Shown: positions 9,201 to 18,081, counted from the first letter of the stretch. The stretch: 49,076 nucleotides of DNA from an archaeon GW2011_AR18 (GCA_000806155.1 JWKX01000009.1:1-49076); one strand, 5' to 3'. Numbers and translations: made by a program. The notes: generated by a model from the sequence alone, not told the origin.

Positions 9201-10419
9201 GATATATGATAAGTTTTTAGTAGCATTACAGACAGATGAGCCAGCACAATGTAAAATGAGCTTTGATCATAGTATAAGATATCCTGAAATGCAAAATGTT
9301 TATTTCATGAGCAACACATTCAAGTATTATCATGCACAACAGATGTATTATCCAGCAACAAAAAATGCAACAGCAGATGGATTGAAATTAACTGGCGGAG
9401 GAAATTATAAAGTGTATATAAGATGCCAAGATGCTGTTGGAAATGTAAATGAAAAAGATTATGTAGTAGAATTTGATGTAAGCAAAGAACCAGATTTCAC
9501 AGCACCAACAATAGTTAGTACAAATTTCGGACAGGAAACATACTTAAGATATGGAACAAACAGAACAGATGTAACATTATATGTAAATGAACCTAGTGAT
9601 TGTAAATGGTCAACAACACCATTAGATTACAAAGTAATGCCAGAACAAAACAAATGTGTTGCAAGCAGACTAAACAGTCTAGGATATTATGAATGCCAGA
9701 ATGTAGGAACACAACAAATAGGAGCATTCGGTCCTGGAATAAATACAACAGGAATGAATAAAGGAGATAATAAATTTGTATACTTCAAATGCCAGGATAA
9801 ATCAGAAAATAAAAATTATAACAAAGAGGCATATAGACTAACATTGAAAGCAAGCGAGCCATTAGAGATAGAAACAAAAGAGCCATCTGGAATAATAAAA
9901 ACATCTCAACAACAAGCTAATTTAACAATAAAAGTAACAACAGATGGTGGAGCATTGTTAAATGGAAATGCAAATTGCAAATATACACAACAAGAGTCAT
10001 TAAAAAATAATTTAGGATCAATGACACCATTTTTAAAAACAAACTCCAGCATACATATACAACCATGGAGTCCACCAACAGGAAGACAGGATATATATAT
10101 AGGATGTGAGGATATAGCAGGAAATAATGCATTTACAAATATAAATTTCACAATAGAAAATGATGTAGTACCACCATCAATAGTAAAAATATATACAGAT
10201 GAGAGCTTACAACCACCAGTATTTACAATAGAATTAAATGAAAAAGCAGTATGCAAGGATAGTATAGACGGAATATTTGATTATGAAACATCTGGAAATT
10301 TAATGATTAGTGATGGAAATGTACAAAAGACAAGCACACCTGGATCAAGTGTTTATTATGTTTCTTGCAAAGATGAATTCGGAAACAAACTAGAGAATGC
10401 AAGAATACAATTTGCATAA
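6184..10419 (+). CDS. Giant secreted Cys-rich surface protein (1411 aa), paralog of 918..4565 with added Gly-rich hydrophobic and Ala/Glu coiled-coil regions
   Basis: Signal-like N-terminus MNKYKRVISFIEMFLVISLVFSISFSLSSPIVNAD (start likely 6211); CC-modules; DSDKDGVFSCESLKC; C-terminal repeats with DFTAPTIV and C..D..GN motifs. Confidence 0.8.
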   Translation: MVCCRGREFMNKYKRVISFIEMFLVISLVFSISFSLSSPIVNADSTVGCCEKTKSGEYCQTASQDNCASGSSFAPTSCEQTSYCKSGCCAGIGGYCYNNYPKALCEKQYGGSYSADPSCNVQECNVGCCVIGTQASILTKGRCLNETSRFPDLELDFRADVQDESSCLNLAKNTEKGCCVTDSGCSYGAKSTCNVPSAVNGTGFYKDKYCASLQGLCSCASADHTTNGKGNTMCLPDDDSVYWKDSCGNPEGIKEKCDYSKGSLCGDSDKDGVFSCESLKCEGQDANSDNSKKLSVNLEGYHGTDPAELKTNEILNGESWCQSDSKEQDANKLYGQDPVGSRYYRSLCINGKELVEPCKDYRQEFCYSANVDVPRKDEQGNEILGGIYTEGRCLKNEWQSCIDSCNTADSFTMSKGTYEDALKKDEECCGDRTKRDCQWTGSKCSPAVSPGAKFWQGEGSDTCGKANLECTAMFVCGGWNRVLGLCDNSPDEQAGSGVAIGGVFGAGAGIATGVTLGTVGLPVGVAVAVTALATGLKSGFQGGWQLVYGAECFSQDYLQAANNLCRSYGDCGADYNYLIDDGNVPENLKLTKYGFSNTEKVNGELANAIRSDSKTEEGRNNGLEYKYGKSNEVPGNLSSNPDWSKGSTFFRFESNTKKGERGNRFFRALYLGDEKKLLGAGAVSLSTGIGLAFLTPLATGQALGIGLGLTPHGFLLREVFGLVPAIEKTTFNQGIVSAEEAAAHEVATKAIDESSKTLGEITARRVAADEAVAQANVEFTKLVTEETLKKTSFEQAEKAGADAVVQELERSLESVALQKQAAEQTLTNAQEQAAQVLAQEVDAELAHEAIKQTSEKVVFSTTTQALVAFNSIMWAYTIFEIGNTLLEKTEKVTVSTTCQPWQAPAVKTADKDQCERCNPSYTDYLNNDKTPKDVKALKACSEYRCKSLGASCDLVNKGSTEEQCVSLSKYDVNSPVIKPWKEGFSKELQDKVQETSSGLKINGEVKIYDKFLVALQTDEPAQCKMSFDHSIRYPEMQNVYFMSNTFKYYHAQQMYYPATKNATADGLKLTGGGNYKVYIRCQDAVGNVNEKDYVVEFDVSKEPDFTAPTIVSTNFGQETYLRYGTNRTDVTLYVNEPSDCKWSTTPLDYKVMPEQNKCVASRLNSLGYYECQNVGTQQIGAFGPGINTTGMNKGDNKFVYFKCQDKSENKNYNKEAYRLTLKASEPLEIETKEPSGIIKTSQQQANLTIKVTTDGGALLNGNANCKYTQQESLKNNLGSMTPFLKTNSSIHIQPWSPPTGRQDIYIGCEDIAGNNAFTNINFTIENDVVPPSIVKIYTDESLQPPVFTIELNEKAVCKDSIDGIFDYETSGNLMISDGNVQKTSTPGSSVYYVSCKDEFGNKLENARIQFA

Positions 10420-10513
10420 CATTTCTTGTGGAAACTTCATAAAATGTCTTCTCTCCACTGGACACGACAAACTTGCGCGCCAGGTTTAAATACTAAATAA
10501 TCTTATTATAATA

Positions 10514-11347
10514 ATGGACTCACATAATGCTATTGCAGTTTTTGAAGGAAAAAATATAAGAAAAACATGGCATAATAATGAATGGTGGTTTTCTGTAGTT
10601 GATATTACAGGTATTCTTTCAGAAAGTCCAGATCCGAGAAATTATTGGAAAGTATTAAAATTTAGGTTAAAAGATGAAGGAAGTGAGGCGGTTACAAATT
10701 GTAACCAACTGAAATTAATTGCATCAGATGGTAAATATTATGAAACTGATTGTATTAATACAGAAGGCGCTTTTAGGATTATTCAGTCTATACCCTCTGC
10801 TAAAGCTGAACCTTTCAAGTTATGGCTAGCTAAAGTTGGATATGAACGTGTTAAAGAAATAGAGAACCCAGAACTTGCTCAGCAAAGGATGAAAGAAATC
10901 TATAGACAAAAAGGATATTCTGAAGAATGGATAGAAAAAAGAGTAAGAGGTATAGTTGTAAGACAGGAATTAACTGATGAATGGAAAAAAAGAGATGTAA
11001 AGTAAGATGTAGACTTTGCAATATTAACAAATGAAATCACGAAAGCAACTTTTGATAAAAATGTTGAAGAATATAAAAAATTCAAAGGATTAAAAAAAGA
11101 AAATTTGCGTGATCATATGGATGACATGGAATTAATATTAACAATGCTTGGTGAAGCTTCAACAACTAGGCTTACAAGAGAGAGAAATTCTGAAAAATTC
11201 AAAGAATTAAAGGAAGATGCTAAGGATGGTGGAGAAGTAGCTGGCTCTGCAAGGAAAAATATAGAAATAAAACTAGGAAAAAGTGTCCTTAAAAAAGATA
11301 ATTACTTACAAAAACCTGAGAAACAGAAAAGATTAGAGAAAAAATAG
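10514..11347 (+). pseudogene. BRO-N / DNA damage-inducible protein D-like gene with one in-frame TAA (11003-11005)
   Basis: ORFs 10514..11005 and 11105..11347 are in the same frame; open sequence after the stop reads DVDFAILTNEITKATFDKNVEEYKKFKGLKKENLRDHMDDMELILTMLGEAST. Confidence 0.75.
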
Positions 11348-11540
11348 TTACATATATTTGCTTTCTAATTCTTTTCTATATCTGAGAAACTTTTTTCTTG
11401 TTATTTTTTATTCTTGCCAAATCCATACAACTCTTTCAATGGATTTTCTTTTTTAATTGTCATTAGTAACTTTCTTGTTTCACTTTAATTTAAATTTTTC
11501 TATAGAAAGATAAATAAAGAGCATTTAGTTTTAATATTAT

Positions 11541-12065
11541 ATGAAAAAGGGGCAGCTGATGTCACAACCGTTGACATATATTTTTGCGATATTAGTCATA
11601 GGGATGATATTAGTTTTTGGATGGAGTTCAATAAAAAATTTATTAGGATTAGGAGAACAGGTAGGAGAGACGAAATTCATCAATGACTTAAAGAAAAATG
11701 TTGATGATACTTCAAAATTATATCCAGGAACAAGCATAGAATGTAGTTTTGTGAAAAAAACAGGAACAACAAATAACAGGTGTGAATTGCTTTTACCAGA
11801 TAATATAAAAGGAATGTGTTTTGCAGATACAAAAAATGAGGTAGATTTTAATAATATAATATTTAAAGATATAGAAGAAGAAATAAGAGTATATCAAACA
11901 ACTGGTGATAAAAATATATTTTTTTCTACTTTAAAAAATAAAATGAATCCATTATATTTAGAAAAGCTCACTACTAAAATTCCTTTCTGTTTAGATTTTT
12001 TTAAAAAAGACCAGAAAATAATATTAGAAAACAAAGGAAGAGTTGTTGAAGCAACAAAAGCTTAG
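11541..12065 (+). CDS. Prepilin-like protein 1 of cluster
   Basis: MKKGQLMSQPLTYIFAILVIGMILVFGW N-terminus. Confidence 0.65.
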   Translation: MKKGQLMSQPLTYIFAILVIGMILVFGWSSIKNLLGLGEQVGETKFINDLKKNVDDTSKLYPGTSIECSFVKKTGTTNNRCELLLPDNIKGMCFADTKNEVDFNNIIFKDIEEEIRVYQTTGDKNIFFSTLKNKMNPLYLEKLTTKIPFCLDFFKKDQKIILENKGRVVEATKA

Positions 12066-12073
12066 GTGAAAAT

Positions 12074-13096
12074 TTGAATAAGAAAGCACAAGGAGAACAA
12101 TTCAACTGGATATTTGTAATAGTCTCTGGAGCAATAATATTAGGATTCTTTACAATGTTCACTTTCCAATACATAACATTACAGGAAAAAAGACAGCATG
12201 TAGAGAGCCTAAGATTTTTTGGAAATGTATTAGGAATAGCTGAAAAACTAAATATAGGGGGAAGCGGTTCATCAGTAAATAGTTATGATACACAGGGATT
12301 AAGATTCGGATATAATGTCCCATTAGAATATTATTGTGATGAAACAGATGCAAGAATAATCATCGGAGGGAAAAATAAGGATTTCATACCATCATATAAT
12401 CTAAAAGATGAGGTAGTATTCATAAATGAAAAAATGATAGTAAATGGATTAGACTTAGGATTAATGCCATGGAAATTCCCATTCCAGATAACAAATTTTA
12501 TTTATTTATCAGATCCAAAAAAACAATATTATGCAGTATATGACCAATCAAGCAAAGAATATGTTGATAATCTAGAAGAAAAATATTCTGTAATATTCAA
12601 CCTATTCAATGATGGTTCAATAAACAGATATGAAAAAACAGAAATAAATAAATTAAAACCAAAAGAGAACTCAAAAATAATAATATTCAGCAACAGAAAA
12701 CCCTCAGAAAATAAAATAAAAGAATTAATAGGAGAAAATAAAAATGTAAATCTTATATATGTAGATTATAATAATAAAAAAATAAATTATTTTGAAGATG
12801 ATAATTTCGGAGAGGATATTGATTATTACAGTGATGAGATAATGCTGGGAGCATTTTTTACTGATAATCAAGAAAATTACCAATGCTCAATAAACAGGGC
12901 AAAGAAAAAATTATCAACTGTTGCAGTACATTATTCTGAGAGAACAAAATTACTGAAAAGAGTTGATACAAAGACAACATGCCAATATGACCTAATAGAT
13001 AATAGTCTAGTATCTTTAGCTAAAGGGAATTATGAAGTTGTAGAAAATTTAAGACAACAAAACAATCAGGGAGCTGGGTGTCTGTGGGTATTCTAA
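12074..13096 (+). CDS. Prepilin-like protein 2 of cluster (TTG start)
   Basis: NKKAQGEQFNWIFVIVSGAIILGFFTMFTF N-terminus. Confidence 0.65.
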   Translation: MNKKAQGEQFNWIFVIVSGAIILGFFTMFTFQYITLQEKRQHVESLRFFGNVLGIAEKLNIGGSGSSVNSYDTQGLRFGYNVPLEYYCDETDARIIIGGKNKDFIPSYNLKDEVVFINEKMIVNGLDLGLMPWKFPFQITNFIYLSDPKKQYYAVYDQSSKEYVDNLEEKYSVIFNLFNDGSINRYEKTEINKLKPKENSKIIIFSNRKPSENKIKELIGENKNVNLIYVDYNNKKINYFEDDNFGEDIDYYSDEIMLGAFFTDNQENYQCSINRAKKKLSTVAVHYSERTKLLKRVDTKTTCQYDLIDNSLVSLAKGNYEVVENLRQQNNQGAGCLWVF

Positions 13097-13608
13097 AATC
13101 TAAAAAAGGACAACTGCAGTTACAGGAGACAATATTAGCTGTCTTTGTATTTGTGATAATCATAATAATAGGGATGTTTGTATTCATAAATTATCAAAAC
13201 AACAGCATAAAAAAAGACTTTGATGATTTCAACAGAATAAAAACAAGGATCAATATCATAACACTAAATGATATACCCGAACTAGGATGCAGCAAATCAG
13301 GAATAAAAGAGAACTGTGTAGATGACTTAAAACTAATAGCTTTCAAAAACCTAGCAGAGAGAAGGAAGGCAGAATATGCAGAGAGCTATGGATATATGAA
13401 CATAACATTCTATCAAGTATATCCTGAGAAAAATAATAAAGAGTGTGATAAAGACAATCTAGAAAATTGTGGGGTATGGAATATATATGAGAACAAACCA
13501 AAAACAATAACTAGCAGAATAAGAGAGGCAACGCCTATATCATTATATAATGTAAAAGAGGATAAATACAAGATTGCACTTATGATCGTTGAGGTCTATA
13601 ATGTTTAA
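13078..13608 (+). CDS. Prepilin-like protein 3 of cluster (GTG start)
   Basis: KSKKGQLQLQETILAVFVFVIIIIIGMFVF N-terminus; overlaps neighbours. Confidence 0.65.
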   Translation: MSVGILKSKKGQLQLQETILAVFVFVIIIIIGMFVFINYQNNSIKKDFDDFNRIKTRINIITLNDIPELGCSKSGIKENCVDDLKLIAFKNLAERRKAEYAESYGYMNITFYQVYPEKNNKECDKDNLENCGVWNIYENKPKTITSRIREATPISLYNVKEDKYKIALMIVEVYNV

Positions 13609-14065
13609 TTCTAGATTTAAGATGGGACAGATGGAGATAGTCGGCTTGATGGTTGTTGTCATAATCATAATAATAGGAGCATTATTCTATCTGAAATTTG
13701 GAATACTTCATCAGGAACAGGATAATACTGACTTAAGCATAGAGCAGAGCTATACTATAAACTGGCTTAATTCAATACTCAATGTTAATGTATGTAATAA
13801 TACTATAAGCTATAAGAGTTCATTGATAGAATGTTATAACGATGGAATTGTTTGTAATGAGAGTGCGTGTGATTATGCAAAAACAGAAAGCTCTAATATA
13901 ATAAATTCAATAGGATTAAAAGATTATAGGAACTATTCTTTCTGGATACAGAGTGGAGATGATTTAAAACATATAAATAATGAGTGCAAAACTGGAGTGA
14001 AAGCAGATGAGGTAATATTAAGTGACAACGGCGATGAATATACAGTAAACTTTAGAATTTGTTAG
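13589..14065 (+). CDS. Prepilin-like protein 4 of cluster
   Basis: KMGQMEIVGLMVVVIIIIIGALFYL N-terminus; overlaps upstream gene. Confidence 0.65.
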   Translation: MRSIMFNSRFKMGQMEIVGLMVVVIIIIIGALFYLKFGILHQEQDNTDLSIEQSYTINWLNSILNVNVCNNTISYKSSLIECYNDGIVCNESACDYAKTESSNIINSIGLKDYRNYSFWIQSGDDLKHINNECKTGVKADEVILSDNGDEYTVNFRIC

Positions 14066-14191
14066 TTTACTATCGTCGAGTAACTAAGCTGCTTATTTTT
14101 AACTTTTCAATTTTGAAACCCCTCATAAAATGGCTTATTAAGGCGTATAAACCTAAAATAGGCCTAATCATGTATACTATAGCATATATAT

Positions 14192-14284
14192 CTTTATAAA
14201 TTCAAGTTATGCTTTCTACTTAGAGTCTAAAAAGATGCGATAGACTCAAAAAATAAAATACACTAACACATGGAGGTGTTACAG
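14192..14284 (+). promoter_or_regulatory. S-layer gene promoter/leader: TATA-like box, hairpin and strong Shine-Dalgarno
   Basis: CTTTATAAAT at 14192; inverted repeat GAGTCTA(14223-14229)/TAGACTC(14241-14247); GGAGGTG at 14272-14278, 7 nt before ATG. Confidence 0.6.
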
Positions 14285-14285
14285 A

Positions 14286-16601
14286 ATGCAAGAAAAATTT
14301 GCTTTAAAAAAGACATTAAGAAAAGTAGCTGCAGTAGGAACTAGCATAGCTATGGTAGGAGTAACCTTAAGCGGCGCTTTAGCAGTTGGGACATTAGGAA
14401 ATTATCCGAGTCCTTTCACAAAAAATTTAGGTGAAACTGTTGTAGTATGGGGAGCAGACACAGATAGTGCAGCTGTACAAGATGTTCTAGCTGGATTACC
14501 AGGTGGATCAACTTCAGGAACAACAACACAAGTAGTAGTACCAGGAAAGGTATTATACGGTGTAAACAGTTTAGGAACACAAAAAGTTGATGACTTATTT
14601 ATGAAAGGTGATACAGAAGATATGGCTTTAGGGACACTATTAAATGTTTCTACAGAATTTGGAAGTGTACTACAAGACAATCAAGTAGCAGGTTTATTGG
14701 ATAGTTCAGTAAACATTGATATTGGATCAGTAAGCGATGATTATTCACTGCATGAAGAGGTATTCTTCAATGGTGCAGGAACAAACGGTTCAAGTGTAGA
14801 ATCAGGTTTGACATATGATAGAAGCGAAGAATGGAAAGAGAGAACATTCGTACAAATACCAACAAGTAGCTTTGGTTACAGATTCAAGTTTGATAAAAAC
14901 TTAAAGAGTGGAAACTTCTTGAATGATTCAACAACCGATGATCCAATACTATTACCTTTCTTAGGAAAGAACATAGAAATTACTGCTGCGACAAATACAT
15001 CAGTCACTGCTAATGTCGGTGAGGCACACAGATTAAGTGCTGGAGATAGTGTAGTAGTAAATGTTGGCGGAGTACAAAGAACAGTAACATTAAAAGGAAC
15101 ATCAGCTAGTAAGGCAGATGTAGAAGTAGATGGACAACCTTTGACAATTACTGAAGATAGTACAAGAACATTTAGATTCACTGAAAAAAACGTTCAGGTA
15201 AGAGTACAGGATGTATTCAATGAGGATGGAATTGCAAACGATAGAGCAACATTACTTATTGGAGAAGACGCAAGAAAAACATACAACTCAGGTGATGAAT
15301 ACATCGGGGAAGATGAGGATGACCCTGTATGGACATGGAACTTAGTAGGTTTAATGACTGCTACCCCAACTTTGGAAGTTAAAAATGCAATATCCATAAA
15401 TAATTGGGCTGAGACAGATAATCCGGCAGTAAAACATGCTTTATACGTTGGAGATTACTTATGTCTACCAAACAATTATGTATGCATAGTATTCGAAGGA
15501 ATGAGTGAAGCAGATGAAATGTTCCAACAATACGAGATAACATCAGATGCAGATAGGACTCTATCACATGCAGATGGTGATACAACTAAGAGAGAGGGTG
15601 CAAGAACAATCTCTTTTAAGACAGTTGGTCTAACTGATCAAGGTTTTGTAGCTTCAGGAACTGATACAGATGAAGTTGTTATGGCAATAAATGAAAGTGA
15701 GATTACTTTCAGTAGAAAGGAACAAGACGGAAATGAATTCATTCAGTTCGCTAATGTTTCAATACCTGGTGGTGAACAAAATTTTGTTATGCCTCAAATG
15801 AACGATGTATTTACTTTTGATTATAAGAGTAGTAGCATACCTGTTGATTTTGCTTACTCTAATAATACTAATAAAGGTAACTTAACACTAGACTTTGGAA
15901 CTGCAGATGCTGTAACAGTAAACACAGATGGAAATGTTGTTATACAGTTTGAGAATGATACAAAAAATTCATTCACTTACTTAGGTGATAGCGACTCTGA
16001 TACAACAACAGCAATTGATTTAAGGTATAATCATATGGGAACACTATATGATATCTCTGGAAAAGAAGAGAACTTGAGGACAAAGCATGGTTTAGTAATC
16101 TATGACCCTAAATCAACCCAGTCATCAGATAGCTTGAAAATTGCTTTGCCAGGTGATGCAGTTGACTATAAAGCATTGGTAAGAGTAGCAAGACCTAAGG
16201 AAGGAACTACAAGCAGTGGTACAGTAGTTAAATCAGCATCAGTAACAATGAGAGATACTGATGTAGCAGACTTAACTGCTTACAATGTAGTAGCTGTAGG
16301 TGGACCTTGTGTAAACAGAGCAACAAGACAATTGTTGAACATGGCAGTAGATAGTCCAGCATGTGGAACAGACAGCGGATTAACTGGTGCAGGTGACGCA
16401 GTTGTTGAGTTAAAAGCTAATGGCGCAAAGTCAGCATTGTTAGTATGGGGATGGGAAGCAGACGATACAAGAAGAGCTGCTGTATTATTAAAGAACCCAG
16501 ACACATTCAAACAAAAGCTAACTGAAGCTGGAAAAACAGACCAAACAGCAGTTACAGTAAAGGGAACAGACCTAAGTTTATCTGGAATAACAGTAGCTTA
16601 A
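14286..16601 (+). CDS. S-layer protein (771 aa)
   Basis: Secretion signal MQEKFALKKTLRKVAAVGTSIAMVGVTLSGALA, acidic/Thr/Ser/Gly-rich body, strong leader and terminator. Confidence 0.8.
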   Translation: MQEKFALKKTLRKVAAVGTSIAMVGVTLSGALAVGTLGNYPSPFTKNLGETVVVWGADTDSAAVQDVLAGLPGGSTSGTTTQVVVPGKVLYGVNSLGTQKVDDLFMKGDTEDMALGTLLNVSTEFGSVLQDNQVAGLLDSSVNIDIGSVSDDYSLHEEVFFNGAGTNGSSVESGLTYDRSEEWKERTFVQIPTSSFGYRFKFDKNLKSGNFLNDSTTDDPILLPFLGKNIEITAATNTSVTANVGEAHRLSAGDSVVVNVGGVQRTVTLKGTSASKADVEVDGQPLTITEDSTRTFRFTEKNVQVRVQDVFNEDGIANDRATLLIGEDARKTYNSGDEYIGEDEDDPVWTWNLVGLMTATPTLEVKNAISINNWAETDNPAVKHALYVGDYLCLPNNYVCIVFEGMSEADEMFQQYEITSDADRTLSHADGDTTKREGARTISFKTVGLTDQGFVASGTDTDEVVMAINESEITFSRKEQDGNEFIQFANVSIPGGEQNFVMPQMNDVFTFDYKSSSIPVDFAYSNNTNKGNLTLDFGTADAVTVNTDGNVVIQFENDTKNSFTYLGDSDSDTTTAIDLRYNHMGTLYDISGKEENLRTKHGLVIYDPKSTQSSDSLKIALPGDAVDYKALVRVARPKEGTTSSGTVVKSASVTMRDTDVADLTAYNVVAVGGPCVNRATRQLLNMAVDSPACGTDSGLTGAGDAVVELKANGAKSALLVWGWEADDTRRAAVLLKNPDTFKQKLTEAGKTDQTAVTVKGTDLSLSGITVA

Positions 16602-16605
16602 GTTC

Positions 16606-16634
16606 GGGATAAAATCCCTTTTTTTTATTTTTTA
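16606..16634 (+). terminator. Hairpin plus T-tract terminator of S-layer gene
   Basis: GGGAT-AAA-ATCCC followed by TTTTTTTTATTTTTTATT. Confidence 0.65.
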
Positions 16635-16687
16635 TTATATTTCTTGCATAAAATTAATAAACAAATTGTTAATCATAAAATCATAAA

Positions 16688-17314
16688 ATGAAAAAGAAAA
16701 AATATTCTAAAAATATAACCAGTGAAGAAAAAGAAAACAAGCAGAGTTTTTTCAATAAAAAAAACCTAAGTATGATAGTAGTATTCGGAATATTAGGAAT
16801 AATGATATTATCAGCAGTAAGCTTTAGTTTCTTAGGGAAAGATAATACCCCACAAGGGAATAACGAAGATAATTATAACGGCTATAAATTTGTACAAAAT
16901 GAGGGATACTGGACTTCAAATATTGGCGGGAAAAACATACAGTTCCAGTATCATCCAAGAGATTTAGAAGAGATAAACATAGATGCTGCGACAAACTATA
17001 ATCTAAAAGACAAGATCTATATATTATTTAACTCAAAAGAGAATAAAGAGACAGACCAGGATCTGCAGAGAGCAAGAGCACTATTACTGACTATAAAACA
17101 ACAGGTATATTTCGGATGTGCAAATGAACAAGAATGCGGTGATATGCCAATAATTAACTGCAAAACAGAAAAAAACAGTGCAATATACTTCAAACAATCA
17201 ACAGAAAACAAAGCATATACAGAAGATAATTGCTTAATACTAGAATACAAAATTGATGATAAAAACAAATTAATAGAAAAATTATATTACACAAAAGCAG
17301 GAGTGATAATATGA
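16688..17314 (+). CDS. Membrane-anchored protein, paralog of the downstream gene
   Basis: Single N-terminal TM; INCKTEKNSAIYFKQSTENKAYTEDNCLILEY motif shared with 17311..17937. Confidence 0.6.
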   Translation: MKKKKYSKNITSEEKENKQSFFNKKNLSMIVVFGILGIMILSAVSFSFLGKDNTPQGNNEDNYNGYKFVQNEGYWTSNIGGKNIQFQYHPRDLEEINIDAATNYNLKDKIYILFNSKENKETDQDLQRARALLLTIKQQVYFGCANEQECGDMPIINCKTEKNSAIYFKQSTENKAYTEDNCLILEYKIDDKNKLIEKLYYTKAGVII

Positions 17315-17937
17315 AAAGAAAAGTAGTATTCTATGCATTAGTCTTTTTATTATTGTTCTTAATAGGATTCACAGCAACAGTAATAATAAACAAGATATTA
17401 GACAAAGGTTACACTTATGAAGGAAAGAAAGGGGATTACAGAATAGATGTATCAAAAATAGGGAATGTGACAATCTATAGCGCACATGTTGAAAAAGGAA
17501 ATATAGAATACATATATCATTTCAGAAACAAACCAGAAGAGTTAAAGAATATCTATCTTGAAGATAATTTACTTGATAAGATAAACAGACCAAAAGGTGT
17601 CAGAAACGTCTATGTCACAAGGGATATAGAGATAAATAAACAAACAGACAATAATGTCATAATAGCAGGAGCTGCTTTTGAGGCAATATTAGGGACAGCT
17701 GATTATAGCCTTTACCAGATACCATTAAAAAATGCTTATACAACAAGGGAAGACACAAAAACTCCAAAGATCACATGCAAGAATGTCTCACCAGTAGATG
17801 CAGTAATCTATATGAAGCTGGCAAATGAAACAAAAGTCTATAGCGAAAACGATTGCATAATAGTGCAGGGAATAGATTCTAATACATTGATAAAAGCAGG
17901 AGAAAAATTAGGATATTATCTAATAGGGATATACTAG
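17311..17937 (+). CDS. Membrane-anchored protein, tandem paralog of 16688..17314
   Basis: N-terminal TM; ITCKNVSPVDAVIYMKLANETKVYSENDCIIVQG motif; ATGA overlap with upstream gene. Confidence 0.6.
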   Translation: MKRKVVFYALVFLLLFLIGFTATVIINKILDKGYTYEGKKGDYRIDVSKIGNVTIYSAHVEKGNIEYIYHFRNKPEELKNIYLEDNLLDKINRPKGVRNVYVTRDIEINKQTDNNVIIAGAAFEAILGTADYSLYQIPLKNAYTTREDTKTPKITCKNVSPVDAVIYMKLANETKVYSENDCIIVQGIDSNTLIKAGEKLGYYLIGIY

Positions 17938-18081
17938 ATGATAAAAAAAGAATTATTAGAAATATTAGCTTGCCCCAAATGCAAGGGAAATGTCAAATAT
18001 GAGAAGAAAAAAGATATCATAAGATGTAATAAGTGCAAAAAAGATTATGAGATAAAGAATGATATACCAATAATGATTTAG
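17938..18081 (+). CDS. Trm112-like small Cys4 zinc-ribbon protein (47 aa; missed by ORF track)
   Basis: MIKKELLEILACPKCKGNVKYEKKKDIIRCNKCKKDYEIKNDIPIMI*; two CxxC pairs and ..LLEILACPKCKG.. signature. Confidence 0.75.
   Translation: MIKKELLEILACPKCKGNVKYEKKKDIIRCNKCKKDYEIKNDIPIMI

Noticed and set aside
10420-10513. GC-richer intergenic stretch (CTCCACTGGACACGACAAACTTGCGCGCCAGG) as a possible ncRNA
   Set aside because: No convincing stem or C/D box pattern; probably promoter region of the DinD-like gene, with TTTAAATACT as a TATA-like box.
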